A stretch of 64,000 bases of DNA from Gonocerus acuteangulatus (Eukaryota > Arthropoda > Insecta > Hemiptera > Coreidae): assembly GCA_946811695.1 (NCBI GenBank), contig OX328132.1, forward strand, positions 52,948,859 through 53,012,858, given 5' to 3'. Made by a program: the position numbers and the translations under genes. Below the pieces are notes generated by a model. The model did no database searches. It saw only the letters and a list, made by a program, of their open reading frames with translations, and was not told where the DNA came from. This document shows, in pieces, positions 1 through 11,498 of the stretch (position 1 is its first letter; every line of letters starts with the position of its first letter).

Positions 1-290
1 AGAATTTTACGTTCTTCCTCTTTTGAATGACGGCAAGAGAGATATCTTCAACTATTTCAGGAAGAAGAAGCTTGGTAGTAGTTGGGAGAAGACTCCTTGT
101 TCTGCGACTCATGAGACATTGGACTGGACTTGAATTAATTCCTTCAGTTGGAGTGCCATTCCAATAGAGCGGTGTAAAAGTCAAAATTGTCCTTTTTGGA
201 TTTCTTCAAAAGGGTTTTGGCAATTTTAACAGTAGATTCAGCTTTGCCATTCCCTTTGCTGTGATGTGGTGCTGAAGTTGTATGAAGAAA

Positions 291-506
291 TTACCAAGTT
301 TTGTCAAAGTTAGAAAATTCTTTGCCTGTCAGCTGGGCTGCATTATCACTGAGAAGAATTTGGGGGATTCCGTTGCGAGAAAATACGGCTTTGCAGAATT
401 TTATTATTGTTTCTGCTCTAATATTAGTTAGTTTCTCAATTTCATAGTAGTCTGAGTATGAATCAACTAAGACAGCAGTCTTCACCTTCAAGTTCGAATA
501 AGTCAA
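291..506 (-). pseudogene. Integrase core fragment
   Basis: A 71-residue frame with VLVDSYSDYYEIEKL and NGIPQILLSDNAAQL, matching the first two catalytic Asp positions of the rve integrase core. The third acidic residue is not seen before the window edge. Confidence 0.75.
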
Positions 507-854
507 GGTTCACTCTTTCCCAAGGCAATAGCAGAATTCGGTGTGACTTCATGGGCATTTAAGGCTAGTAATTTACCACCTCTTGACATGTAGAGCAGGT
601 CTTTACTGCGTCATGAACTTCACTGTTCATATGGGGCCAGAAAAGTGTGCCCCTTGTTCTTCTTAATGATACATTAACACCTAAATGACATAGATGGATT
701 TTACGCATGAACTCACCTCACAAGGATTTGGGAATTACCACTCGGTCTCCTTTAAAGATCACTCCATCTTGAACCATGAGCTCATTTGTCACATTTCAAT
801 ATTCATTTAGACATGATGGTAACTTTTCTTTAGTTTCAGGCCAACCACTTTTTA

Positions 855-1210
855 TCACATAAGATAAGAGGCAAAAACCTCATCTGGAGTAGTTCCTTCC
901 TTGACTTTTTGAAGACTGACTCGTTTCATATTTATGTTGTCAACAGATTTCAGAGTTTCCAGTTCCTGGTTGATTGTGTCAAACTGAAAGGCTTCGTCTA
1001 GTTCTAGGTTTTCTTCGTCTGGCAGCTGTAGACGAGAATGAGCATCAGCTATAAACATTTTCTCACCCTTGATAAATGTTACTTTGAGGTTATATCTTTG
1101 TAGGTGCAGTAGCATTCATTCTTATCAAGTGGGAGCTTCTAAAATAGTTTTTTTCTTAAAAGTAGTTTCTAATGAACGATGGTCAGTCTGCACAATGACT
1201 TGCTTACATC
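855..1210 (-). pseudogene. RNase H and connector fragment of LTR element
   Basis: Minus-strand frames around 1140-1210 give VQTDHRSLETTFKKKTI and, in 855-1115, LQRYNLKVTFIKGEKMFIAD with AHSRL (family DALSR). This is the standard Ty3/gypsy RNase H C-terminus. Confidence 0.75.
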
Positions 1211-1220
1211 CAACAATGTA

Positions 1221-1411
1221 TTTTTTTTTTTTTTTTTTTTTTTAACGGTGCATCAACATCTAGGCCATTAGCGCCGACATCCAGGGTGCAGTGAGGAATT
1301 TTCCCAACGAGCCGTGGGATGAGAAAATTCCTGCCGCCGGATGGGAATCGAACCCACCATCTCCCACTTATGATTCCAAGGCGCTAGCCACTAGACCACG
1401 GGAGACCCCCG
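1221..1411 (-). repeat. tRNA-derived SINE inserted in Ty3/gypsy RNase H
   Basis: Minus-strand head GGGGTCTCCCGTGGTCTAGTG (A box TGGTCTAGTGG-like) with B box GGTTCGATTCC, a shared tail, and a terminal run of 23 T on the + strand (poly-A tail). It is flanked by AACAATGTA and AACGATGTA, a 9-bp target-site duplication with one mismatch. It splits the RNase H coding sequence. Confidence 0.85.
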
Positions 1412-1708
1412 AACGATGTAGTGTACAAACTTTTGACAAGAAAATAAAATGCTGAGAGCTTCCCACTCTATCTGAGCCCAGTTCTTCTCATTTGGATTTA
1501 AACTTCTAGAGGCATATGCAACTGGTTTACCTTCTTATAGAAGTACACCCCCAAGCCCTTTGCTTGATTTATCTGCCTCAATTGTTATTTCTCTCTTCAG
1601 ATCAAAATAGGCGAGGACAGGAGCATTGCTTATTATTTGCTTGATTGACTCAATAGCATTTGAATGTTTCATTCCCCAAAACCATGGAATATCTTTCTTG
1701 GTAAGTTC

Positions 1709-2614
1709 TCATGAAGGTTCATAAGTCGCTGACAGATTAGGTATGAATTTTGACATATATGTTGCTAGGCCAATAAAACTTTTAATCTCATCTATGTTCT
1801 TAGGGTGTGGCATCTTTGAAATTGCCTCAATTTTTGAAGGGTCGGGTTTCATACCTTTTCTGGTTAAGAAATGACCCATGTAATTCACCACTTCTTGCTT
1901 TAATCTTATTTTGCTATGATTAAACCTGGTATTTACTAGTCTTGCTTGAGCTAGTAGTCTTTCTAAGGCTAAATCATGGTTCCTCGAGGCCTCTTCATCC
2001 GTAGTACCTCTTCCAATGGCAAAAACATCATCTTGGATAATTATTATATCAGAAATACCTTCAAACATTTTATGCAGACGGCATTGATAGACATATATAG
2101 AGATTTTGAAGCCAAATGGTAGCCTTACCCAACGATAGCGCCCAAATGGTATCCAAAATGTTGTAAGCAAGGAACTTTCTTCAGTAAGCTTAACGTTCCA
2201 AAACCCATCTTTGGTATCAAATACCGAAAAATATCGAGCATTGTTTAAATTCGGTGCTATTCACTCAATCGTCTGTATCTCACACTCGGCTCGCTTGAGA
2301 GCTTTATTTTAATTTCTTGGGTCTAAGCAAAGACGGAGCTTCTTGGGTGTCTTTACTAACACAATATTGCTAATTCATTCCGTAGGACAAGTTTCCTTAA
2401 TGATAATTTTCTATTGCTCGAGTTCATTTAGCTTTTGATTAAGCTCTTCTCTCAGGGGCACTGGGACTCTCCTTGACCTTTGCTTTACTGGAATATAGCT
2501 TGGGTCCACAGCTAGAACACACTCTCCCTCGAGACACCCAATGCCGGAGAAGACATCCTGGCATTGCCTTAGAAGTTGTTCTGCTTGCTTTCTATATTTT
2601 GTAGACCTGTACAT
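1709..2614 (-). pseudogene. Reverse transcriptase fragments
   Basis: The first frame (2411-2614) carries the linker with VKQRSRRVPVPL. The second (1709-2170) carries WVRLPFGFKIS and a degenerate catalytic box (IQDD instead of YxDD), then YMGHFLTRKGMKPDPSKIEA and KSFIGLATYMSKFIPNL, typical of Ty3/gypsy RT thumb and connection. The frames are joined by frameshifts. Confidence 0.85.
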
Positions 2615-3042
2615 CCTCCAGCTTTACAAGTCCTACCTCTAGGCAGGCACCTCTTGAGACAAGTGGCAACTCCTTTTCTTATCTCAGAATGTTTTACGAC
2701 TATAAATTTTAAAAATTTTTTTACATTATCTCTAGTAACAGTAAACAGAATCTCACCTATTGGCTTGATTTTAGAACCAGCGTTGCAACGTAGCTTTGCT
2801 TTGCTTGGACAAATGTTGGATAGCTTACCTCCAAATAGTTGCTTCAAAAGATTAGCTTCAATAACATTAATGGTTGCTCCACTATCTAGCTGACATTTAA
2901 CTCGAAAGTTTCTTTTAGGCAGATTAAATTCAAGTGTTGTTACCCAAATAAGTTTCCTTGTGTTGCCATGGACATAGTAAGTTTCCTGGACTGTGAAAGT
3001 TTCTTCTGATATATCTTCAGAATTGTCCTCGGTGTCCATCAT
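2569..3042 (-). pseudogene. Retroviral-type aspartic protease fragment
   Basis: A 157-residue frame containing CQLDSGATINVI, the catalytic D-S-G-A loop of retropepsins, preceded by an N-terminal strand. The C-terminal end runs into an unrelated frame, a sign of a frameshift near 2640. Confidence 0.75.
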
Positions 3043-3084
3043 TTTGACATATGTTCTACACTTAGAGCATTACTTTCATTATTC

Positions 3085-3200
3085 TTTTTCACCAGGCAGA
3101 CCGATGAAAAATGATTGACCTGTCCACAACAATTGCATTTCTTTCCAAATGTTGGGCATGCCTTCTTGTCATGTTGTTGACAACCACCACAGTACTTGCA
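3085..3200 (-). pseudogene. gag nucleocapsid CCHC zinc knuckles
   Basis: Minus-strand translation gives two knuckles. The second, CNCCGQVNHFSSVC, is an exact C-x2-C-x4-H-x4-C. It sits between the gag and protease frames. Confidence 0.65.
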
Positions 3201-3479
3201 AAAAATCATGTCCGCTTATCCCTCCTCTGAGGTCTTTGAGTTTTGTCATTCCGCTTAGCTATGACCTCAACTGAGATGTTGCCCTGGATATTTTTCCTTT
3301 GCTTTTCTGCTTGCTCATTGGCATGACAGATGCTTATGGCGTTATCTAGTGTTAGCGTAGGGTCTTTCTACTAGCATTAACAGCAATGCTAAGTACAAGC
3401 CGATCTCAAACTAACTCCATCTCCATAGATTTGTATTCACTGGTTCTGGCAAGTGAACATAGACGAATTATGTATTCAT

Positions 3480-3800
3480 CTATTGTCTCTGTTTCCCCTC
3501 GATTGGCAGAGTATCTTTCATAAGTATATTAAATGATGGTATAAAGTATTGATTTAACTCACTTATTATTGTACCCACCTTGCTTGTTTTTGATTCTTCG
3601 AGATGCAAACCTTCAAGAATTTCCCATTTGTGCCTTCCCAGCAATACCATAAAAGTGGCAACCTTCTTTTCTTCACTTTCTTCGGCCCCTAATTCTGAAG
3701 CAATCAGATAGTTTGGCCACTCAGCTTTAAAGAACCGCCAATTTTCAGCTGCATTTCCTTTTAGAGCCATTTTCTCGGGAAAAAGAATATTTGAAGCCAT
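3480..3800 (-). pseudogene. gag-like fragment of the LTR element
   Basis: A 106-residue open frame with a GNAAENWRFFKAEWPNYL motif, the capsid N-terminal style of insect Mag-type gag proteins (xGNxxENWxxFKxxWxxY). It stops where the rest of gag continues in another frame with stops. It lies about 150 bp inside the LTR, as expected. Confidence 0.7.
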
Positions 3801-3947
3801 ATTAAAACTATAAATAAAGGCACAAATATGCTAAAATAAAGTACACAAGCACAGAGTTTATAGAAAAGTACAACGGCCAGCTGTTACGGCACACGCAATT
3901 ATCGGCAATCGCTAAAATTTTCTTACCGGTACGCGGACTCGCAAAAA

Positions 3948-3957
3948 CCTGACACCA
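3948..3957 (-). other. Putative tRNA primer-binding site
   Basis: Minus-strand TGGTGTCAGG lies immediately inside the LTR end. TGG at this place is expected because it pairs with the CCA end of a tRNA primer. The tRNA identity was not resolved. Confidence 0.5.
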
Positions 3958-4113
3958 TGTTATGTATAAGCTTTACGAAGCTTGTATTAATGCAAAAGTA
4001 CTCATTAAAGGAAGAGACATGTGCTTCAGGTTGGCTATGCACCACAAGATTGGAATTGAGTAATTTATTGAGTAATCAATCGATACCATATAAGAGATCT
4101 TAACTTATACACA
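3958..4113 (-). repeat. 5' LTR (156 bp) of the Ty3/gypsy-type element
   Basis: Read on the minus strand it begins TGTGTATAAG and ends CTTATACATAACA, giving TG...CA ends with an imperfect inverted repeat. It directly abuts a primer-binding-site-like TGGTGTCAGG. The partner LTR would be left of the window, so the length cannot be confirmed by comparison. Confidence 0.6.
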
Positions 4114-4505
4114 AATATGACGTCATATGTAACAAATGATACCAAACTAAGGCAAAATGAAAACGCCAAATTCCTTCACAACAAATTTTATTTTTCGCGC
4201 TTTCAAGAGCTCCTGCTACCATCTCTAGAGCTTTTAACGAGTTCAGCTTCTCGGCTGTGGGATGAGTTCAGCTTTAAGCAGAAAGCGCTTAGCGCGAAAC
4301 ATTAAGTTTGTTGTGAAGGAATTAGACGTTTTTCATTTTACCGAAGATCTTCCTCCTCTGCCAGCAACCTCGTACTTTAAAACGAAACTAACACTTTCCC
4401 CCAAACCCCAAATAGATCACCTTTCAAATGGATGAATTGGACTCCTCATATGATATACCTGTAAGCCTATTTACTCAACCATTTTGGTTACAATATTTTT
4501 CGCAC
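4114..4505. other. Short inter-element stretch, nothing firm
   Basis: A weak inverted repeat is visible: a segment around 4160-4200 (AAATTCCTTCACAACAAA) is complementary to 4305-4330. No gene or known element is recognised. Confidence 0.4.
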
Positions 4506-4535
4506 GGTGCGAATGGCGCTGATGTCGGTGCGCCG

Positions 4536-4630
<95 letters not shown>
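4506..4630. repeat. SINE-tail remnant plus (TA)n and (CA)n microsatellite
   Basis: GGCGCTGATGTCGGTGCGCC at 4515-4534 resembles the tail of the SINE family seen at 51971-52007. It is followed by about 65 bp of TA and 20 bp of CA. The ORFs over it (poly Ile-Tyr) are meaningless. Confidence 0.6.
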
Positions 4631-4640
4631 TATATACATG

Positions 4641-6528
4641 CAGTTAGTGTAGTGTACACCCATGACTCTACGTTTTTAACATTTGCGACTAAAATAGTGG
4701 TGCTTTAGGTAAACAGATGGCATAAATAACATGGTGATAGGCTATATTTTAAATATTCCCTGAAAATCAACATCAAACAATGGTATTTATTTTATTAATT
4801 TACATTTTAACAATAAAATGCAATATTCTATGCGTAAAAAGTATTGGAACACCTGATCTCTTTACTATTGCAGCTGGACTTTGGACGGGATTAATTCCAT
4901 ATTATCGGCGAACTTTGTCCGGTAGGATGACTTGGTGTCTTATGTGTTTAAATCACTTTATGTTAGTTCAATTTTTTTAACATTAGTCTGAGAGGAAAAT
5001 AAACCTCAGTTAAAATACAAAAACTTATTGCTGGTGAATAAGGCAGAAGGTCAATAAAATATCGCCACACACTTTTACACTTTTTATTTATCTTCCCAAC
5101 CTGTTTCGCACCCTTTTTGGTGCCTCTTCAGGGGAACACTCTTAAACATTAAATTCAGCCTCGTCTAGACGAGGCCCTGCTAGTGGAAAGTTCCATTCCT
5201 CAGGTTGAGGCTGAATTTAATGTTTAAGAGTGTTCCCCTGAAGAGGCACCAAAAAGGGTGTGAAACATGTAGGGAAGATAAATAAAAAGTGTGTGGCGAT
5301 ATTTTATTGACCTTCCGCCTTATTCACCAGTTATATATATTTGAGCTAAGGGTCATTTAATGAATAAAAACTTATTATTACGATTCATAATGAGCGCAAA
5401 TGTTTGCAAGAAATTGGAAAAATTGTAAACCTTAGCAACGTCTCCTTATCAAATATTGAAAATTTGTATAGTACAACTAACTCTGCGGCAGCAAAAAATC
5501 ATATCAGGAGACCGAAGAGCCTCAATGCACAGACAAAACCAGGGCTGATTGCGCCAAAATTTGCGACTGAAATCTCGAGGATCATCTGACGGGACATAAG
5601 TAGGAGTACAGTAAGAAATTATCTCAGGAAAAATGGATTACGGGGTTGAACAGCCCCAAACCCTTACTCATATTCGCTCTCCTCTACACATTTTGTCAAT
5701 TTCTTTGGCTAAAAAGTTCTATTTTGCACATGAGTAAATTGAATCAACTCCCAGTATTTAGCAGCATGCTTAACACTTTATTTTGCATAGCAAAGTATTT
5801 TCTATTTGTTAACTTTACTTACCAAAACGTTCTTCGGTAATGTTCGACAGCGTAATTAATTTTTCCTGAGATCATTTCTTACTGTACTGCTACTTATGTC
5901 CCGTCAGATAATCCTCGAGATTTCAGTCAGACGTTTTGGTGCAACCAGCCGAGGTTTTGAGTGTGCTTTTATTAAACTTGATCTTTCATCACATACAGTG
6001 AGACCCTTCGGTCTCCTGATGCGATGTTTTGCTGCCTACGAGTTGGTTCACTATACCGATTTAACATATTTGATAAGGATATATGGCTGAAGTTTACAAT
6101 TTTTCAAATTTCTGGCAAGCATTTGCGCTCATTATGAACTTTAATTATATTTTTTTTGCATTCCATCAGAGGTCTTCCTTTCAGGCCAACGTCAAAAAAT
6201 GTAACTAAAACAATCTGATTCTAACACATACACACAAGTCATCATACAAGGACAAAGTTCACCGAAAAAATTGAGTTAATCCCTTCCAAAGTGCAGCTGC
6301 AATAGTAAAGAAATCAGGTGTTCCAATACTTTTTACGCATAGAATATTGCATTTTATTGTTAAAATACCACAAATACCATTGTTTGATGTTTATTTTCAG
6401 GGAATATTTAAAATATAGCTTATCACCATGTTATTGATGCCTTCTGTATACCTAAAGCACCATTATTTTAGTCACAAATTTAAAAAAAGTAAAATATTCA
6501 TGGGTGCTCCAATACTTTTTACACTAAC

Positions 6529-6530
<2 letters not shown>
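4641..6530. mobile_element. Fold-back Tc1/mariner-type element, both arms 5'-like
   Basis: It starts CAGTTAGTGT and ends ACACTAACTG. About 290 bp at the left (to about 4930) recur inverted at 6240-6530 with GTAAAAAGTATTGGAACACC in both. The inner parts (5395-5620 and 5890-6135) are also inverted copies of one another and carry a Tc1-type transposase N-terminal helix-turn-helix remnant (RRPKSLNAQTKPG region). No catalytic domain is present. A palindromic MITE sits in the left arm at 5031-5330. Confidence 0.7.
5031..5330. mobile_element. Palindromic MITE-like element nested in the Tc1 relic
   Basis: Ends are CTGGTGAATAAGGC and GCCTTATTCACCAG, and about 130 bp each side are complementary around a centre near 5180. 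The internal CCTGAAGAGGCACCAAAAAG recurs in an altered form at 18574. Related copies: 18451-18675 and about 53596-53770. Confidence 0.75.

Positions 6531-6538
<8 letters not shown>

Positions 6539-6601
<63 letters not shown>
6539..6601. repeat. (TA)n microsatellite
   Basis: About 30 TA units between the Tc1 relic and rep-A. It is a frequent junction sequence in this window. Confidence 0.95.
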
Positions 6602-6605
<4 letters not shown>

Positions 6606-6904
6606 TTGTCTGTTCTCTCTCTCACAGGCTGGTCCGATTTTGATGAAATTTGGTACAAAATCTTTCATCTAATTTGAAAGGTCAAGTTCGTTAACCTGCA
6701 GAATTCGTCAACCGGAACATGGTTTTTGGAGCGAAATTCGTGCGAAAAAAAATCGTAACGCTTGTGTTTTCGAGTTCATGTGCTTGCAGGTAGTCGTAAT
6801 ATAGGTTACTTGACTTCAGAAAACGAAAGAAACCCATTTTTAAGCCAATGTCTTTAAACGCTTTTGAGAAAAATGGAACAAAACATTTTTATAACTCATT
6901 TTCG

Positions 6905-7393
6905 GTTCGCATACTTAGGATGGTGGATAAATGTGAAGAGGAGGGTTCTAGGCACCGATTATTTTTAAATGTTGCACTTTATCGTATTTTGATGCACTAA
7001 ACAGGAATCCGTTAAAAAAAGCTCGCTCTCAACTAGGAAAGAAGTTATGAAGCACTAAAGTTCACTGTTATTGAGGTTAAAGTTGGCGTAAACAGCGTAC
7101 TTGTATACATGCGCATGCGCAGACATGTAACATTGGGAAACAAAGAACTCTCATTTGAAATGTTAATAAACTATTTATAACCTCCATAAAATCGGAATTC
7201 TATCCATAACAACGAGTCGGATTGACAAGCGAGATGTTTTTGAGCGAGCGGAAACGCATAGCACGTCTGTCCAAAAGTCGTCCTAGACATTCTTCTCAAT
7301 ATGCATGTTTATTAATACGCTGTTTGCGCCAACTCTTATAACCTCCATAACAGTGAACTTTAGTGCTTCATAACTTCGTTCCTAGTTGAGAGC

Positions 7394-7467
<74 letters not shown>

Positions 7468-7575
7468 GGAATCGTGTTTAGTGCATTAATATACGATGTA
7501 GTGCAAAATTTCAAAATAATCGGTCCTACAACCCTCGTCTTCACATTTACCGGATGGTGGGATTGAATTGAGATA
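6905..7575. repeat. Long inverted repeat within rep-A copy 1
   Basis: GAACTTTAGTGCTTCATAAC at 7352-7371 is the reverse complement of 7045-7065, and 6930-7015 is complementary to 7465-7560. A pure run of 69 T (7396-7464) has expanded in the right arm only. Confidence 0.7.
7396..7464. repeat. 69-nt poly-T run
   Basis: A pure homopolymer. Its length should be treated as uncertain because sequencers mis-size such runs. Confidence 0.9.
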
Positions 7576-8431
7576 TTTTCTACATGTTTGAAAATCATCT
7601 AAACTAAGATGATTTAATTTTGTGGTTACGTTTTATATTATTATATATTTTTATTTAATTTCGGTATATTTTCGTAAATAACTTGAAAACGGTTGGGAAA
7701 TCGTGGTAAGTGGAAGGTTACCATTCGAAAGCTTACTAAATTCTCTACAAAAAATGTTCTGAAGCAATTTTCGATGGGGCGGCGTCAATCGGAGGAATAA
7801 GTGTATAAAACTTCGAAAATGTTCGTTTTGATCTTTTGAGCGTGTTTTTGTCCTGGTTTAACTCACTATTTAATAGGGTGTTTTTGTTTTAAATTGCATT
7901 TATCAGTAAAATTAGTATTTTAGTAAAAGAAGGCAAGAAAATTAGAAACTTATTGGTAATAGTGTTTTACCTAGAGTGAACTTAGAGAAGGCAGGGAGTC
8001 ATTTCCCCTTAGAATACTGTCAGTTTCTTGTTGTGGCGTTTTAAACTTGCTTCAAATTGAGATTTTATTTTATATGTTTAACAAAAGATCAAACCTTACC
8101 AATAACTGTTTTTATTCCTTTACTAATGGCACTATAGTCTGTCCCCAAACAAAATAACCAGAAGGAGCGTGGCTGGAGGGGAGCTAGGCCTTCCAGCACA
8201 TGGGATGATTGCAGCGCGTGCACACTACCTGGTTCTTTTGCTTGCAGGGGGACTGTAGGGATATATTCAGAACATGGGAAACAACAGAAAAAATAATAAA
8301 ACATTAATTCTATTTTTTTTAAAAAAAATATAATGCGAAATAAACATGTTTCAACACTTGAAACACAGTACTAAAAAATAAAACTTCTCTATATTTACAA
8401 TAAACAATATCCACCTGGCACAGATGTGTCT

Positions 8432-8554
8432 TTAGTATCGAGTGTTTCCTCCCCTTGATCGAATAACTGCTTGCATCCTTTCAGGGATACTGCGAATAAG
8501 GTTGTCCACACGATGCTTATAAATCCGATCCCATTCCTCGACGATAGAAGCAAC
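8432..8554 (-). pseudogene. Tc1-type transposase C-terminal fragment
   Basis: The minus strand reads EEWDRIYKHRVDNLIRSIPE, then RMQAVIRSRGGNTRY and a stop. This is the very conserved C-terminal end of Tc1 transposases (QAVIxARGGxTRY). Upstream catalytic parts are absent. Confidence 0.85.
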
Positions 8555-8924
8555 AATGAAACCATTGGAAAAGGGGGACAAATTAATCGAAACGACCTAT
8601 TTCTTATCTAGACTTATTGAATGGTTGCTGAAAATCACTGGACAATATGTAATTTATTTGAGAAAAGAAATCACATCCAACTGCAAAATGTAATGACATT
8701 AAAATCACAAATAGATGTGTATGTATATATATACATCCATACATACATAAACACATACAATTTTGAACCACTGTTTTTTTTTTTTTTTTTTTTGTTTTTT
8801 TTTTGTTTTTTTTTTAGATCTAGGGTAGGAGGGGAAAAAGAATCCTTTTTAATCAATCTTCTACTTTCACAGTTTTTACTAAGGAGTGAATGCATTTAGA
8901 ATAGTGGGGCAATTATTTAAATAT

Positions 8925-9135
8925 ACAGGGTGTGGCAAAGAAAAAAAAAATAGGCCAAACATTGGGAATCGATGCAAGATGATATAACAAAGAAAAAAAA
9001 GTCCTTAGGCATATATCTCGTTTTTGCTTTGTTTCTGAGAAAAACGCAATCAACTAAAACACAATAGTGAAAAGGCGTTCTTTCATAATGCCTATATAAC
9101 AATCATTAAAATTATGTGTTTTATCCTCCACTCCT
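8925..9135 (+). repeat. rep-H copy 1
   Basis: ATACAGGGTGTGGCAAAG followed by an A-run and GGAATCGATGCAAGATGA. The same order of blocks recurs at 53990-54215, including GGCATATATCTCGTTTTTG against GGCATATAGCTCGTTTTTG. CAGGGTGT is a common start of arthropod DNA transposons. Confidence 0.7.
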
Positions 9136-9339
9136 CTCACTCATTCATTCCTTAGTAAATACTTTGGAAGTATAAGATTGATTAAAAAGGATTATTTTTC
9201 TAATTTACCAATGTAGGAGTCCTTTATCCCAGTCCACTATCCACCAATGCCATTGAAAAATTGATTCCACCTTATTTTTATTTTAGCAGAAACAATACTG
9301 CTCTGTTCCTCTTCAAATCACTCAAGCATTTCATTGGGT

Positions 9340-9530
9340 GTGGCTCTAGCACTTTTTTTAACCCTTACACTGCTAAAAGTCATATTAGTGGCTCAGGGAT
9401 ACGTGGTCTCTGTGTGCTAAAAGCAACCCTAGTGGTGCTTGGGAAGGGGTGCACCTACTGTGCTAAAAGTCACTGTGGTGGCTTTTCCTTTTAATCGCTT
9501 CACTGCTAAAGACTATTGGAGTGGCTCGCA
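9340..9530 (+). repeat. Degenerate short tandem motif
   Basis: Four loose units of the form CTGCTAAAAGTCA...GTGGCT at about 9369, 9414, 9460 and 9503. Spacing is about 45 bp and drifting. Function unknown. Confidence 0.5.
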
Positions 9531-10560
9531 TGAAAGCTATCCATTCATGATTTCTAGAACTAGTACTTACTCTATAATCTGATATATGTCACTTGAATAT
9601 CGTTTTGGAGAGTGGGCCAGCTCCTGATGGGGTTGTTGCCCCTTTACCTTTTATTTCCTTGCCCCTTCCAAGGTATTTTTTACCTCAAGGAATTTGCATC
9701 AGTTAGTGTTTAGCAGCCTTGCTAAGTGCACAAATTCTCTGTGTAATACCTCTCGGACGAACCTTCAGTTCCTTGAATCACATCTTCAACTGCCAGAACC
9801 TTGTTTTTCACAATGCCATATTTATACAAGAGAGTATGTCAAAATACATTCAGAAGATAATAGAGTAAACATGTTTTAGAATACTAGGCATTTCCTCCTA
9901 GTTATCACTATATAACAGCTTGGAAGGTTGGAGATTTGGGAAGCAGTCAAATTCCCAGAATATGATCTTTCAAATTTAAAATAGTCTACACTCCATTTTA
10001 TGTTTCCAAGTTCACTATTAATACTGACATAAAATCCCTTTTGTTCACCTGTCCAAAAGCCGATATCTTAACTTCTACTCCCTTTTGTCTGGTCACTATA
10101 ATCCCCTTATAAATAATTTATCATCAGTTTTTATTCCTCATAACTCTCACTGTCGCTATAATCATACATTGCCAAGAGACCTGCTATAATTCAGTCCCCA
10201 GAAGTATTTAAAATTAAAATACTCGTAAATAGCTTGTACAAATTGTAAACATCTACAACCATAATCTTTATTTAACATTTCTATGTTGTCTTTGCGAGGC
10301 AAATACTTTTGATTATAAATATAAATTGAATAATGCAATTAATTCTAGAATTATAAAACACATTAAATAAGTGTATTAATCAATTAGAGCAAGCATTATA
10401 TAGTAAGTATAATTTTACTAATAAAAGAAATTAAAAATGTACTTTATGAGTAAAAAAGAAACACATCAATAATCTCAAACTATCATATGAGAAATAAATT
10501 AAAGTTATTGAATGTAGTATATGCAAATGTTACACGATGACCAAAAGAATGGTCGATAAA
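9531..10560. other. No gene or element recognised
   Basis: AT-rich sequence without a long open frame or clear repeat. Confidence 0.5.
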
Positions 10561-10565
10561 TATAC

Positions 10566-11347
10566 ATCCCAAAAAAAAACATAAATGTGAAATAGAGGCC
10601 AAGTTCCTCCCCCCACAAAGAAACACTCCCTTTCCCAAAAAGCGAGAAATATCTCCTCCTAAAACCCCCAAAAAACGCCTTACCATCCTACACTCCAAAA
10701 ACGTAGTATGATTTGGTGTATTAAGAGTACCATATTTTCAACCAAAAATATTTGCCAATACAAGAGATGATACAAGAAAGAAATGTCCAAGTTCATTACT
10801 TAGAAGACCTATTAGTTACTTACTAAGAGCAGTAAAGACACTTCAACTGACCTTTAAAAACAACAATAAAAATACTTATATCCAGTTACTAAAATATCAC
10901 TTTCCTCAACCAGGTATATTGTTAAACTTGGCAATGTTTAGTTTTCTCTCTAAAGATAATTTCGGCACAAAAAAACATTGCCAAGTTTAAGAATATACCT
11001 GGTTGAGGAAAGTGATGTTTTATTAACTGGATATAAGTATTTTTATTGTTGTTTTTAAAGGTCAGTTGAAGTGTCTTTACTGCTCTTACTAAGTAACTAA
11101 TAGGTCTTCTAAGTAATGAACTTGGACATTTCTTTCTTGTATCATCTCTTGTATTGGCAAATATTTTTGGTTGAAAATATGGTACACTTAATACACCAAA
11201 TCATACTACGTTTTTGAAGTGTAGGATGGTAAGGCGTTTTTTGGGGGTTTTAGGAGGAGATATTTCTCGCTTTTTGGGAAAGGGAGTGTTTCTTTGTGGT
11301 GGGAGGAACTTGGCCTCTATTTCACATTTATGTTTTTTTTTGGGATC
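10566..11347. mobile_element. Near-perfect palindrome with about 372-bp arms
   Basis: The arms 10566-10939 and 10973-11347 are complementary with few mismatches, around a 33-bp loop. The outermost bases are ATCCC and GGGAT. No coding capacity. It fits a fold-back or MITE element inserted or duplicated recently. Confidence 0.85.
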
Positions 11348-11498
11348 TCATTACTTTTTTCTAAGTATTAATTAACATTTAGTTGCCGGATACCTACTGG
11401 CTTTTGTACTTCATATAAAACCAGGGTCTTTGGATTCTGCATAAAGTTCTCCTTACTGCTTGATATTTGATGCCAATAATCAACCTACATACATCTAA

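Larger units (their letters stand above)
1..4113 (-). mobile_element. Decayed Ty3/gypsy-type LTR retrotransposon, 3' end beyond left edge
   Basis: On the minus strand, from right to left: LTR (3958-4113), primer-binding site, gag-like ORF (3480-3800), CCHC knuckles (about 3090-3195), aspartic protease (around 2569-3042, core DSGAT), reverse transcriptase (1709-2614), RNase H connection (about 1140-1440) and integrase core fragment (291-506). Order PR-RT-RH-IN is that of Ty3/gypsy. The ORFs are split by stops and frameshifts, the RT YxDD box reads IQDD, and a SINE interrupts the RNase H part, so it is dead. The Mag-like clade is a guess from the double knuckle and short LTR. Confidence 0.85.
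6605..8045 (-). repeat. rep-A copy 1 (TIR-type repeat, inverted orientation)
   Basis: The segment 6620-6760 is complementary to 52340-52470, and about 7690-7780 to 51740-51810. 8000-8030 is complementary to 21415-21450. It contains no protein I recognise. The full family copy at 21277-22480 shows terminal inverted repeats. Confidence 0.65.

Noticed and set aside
8621..8899. Opposing 74- and 92-residue frames
   Set aside because: Composed of a poly-T/poly-A stretch and a TA/CA microsatellite; no family motif.
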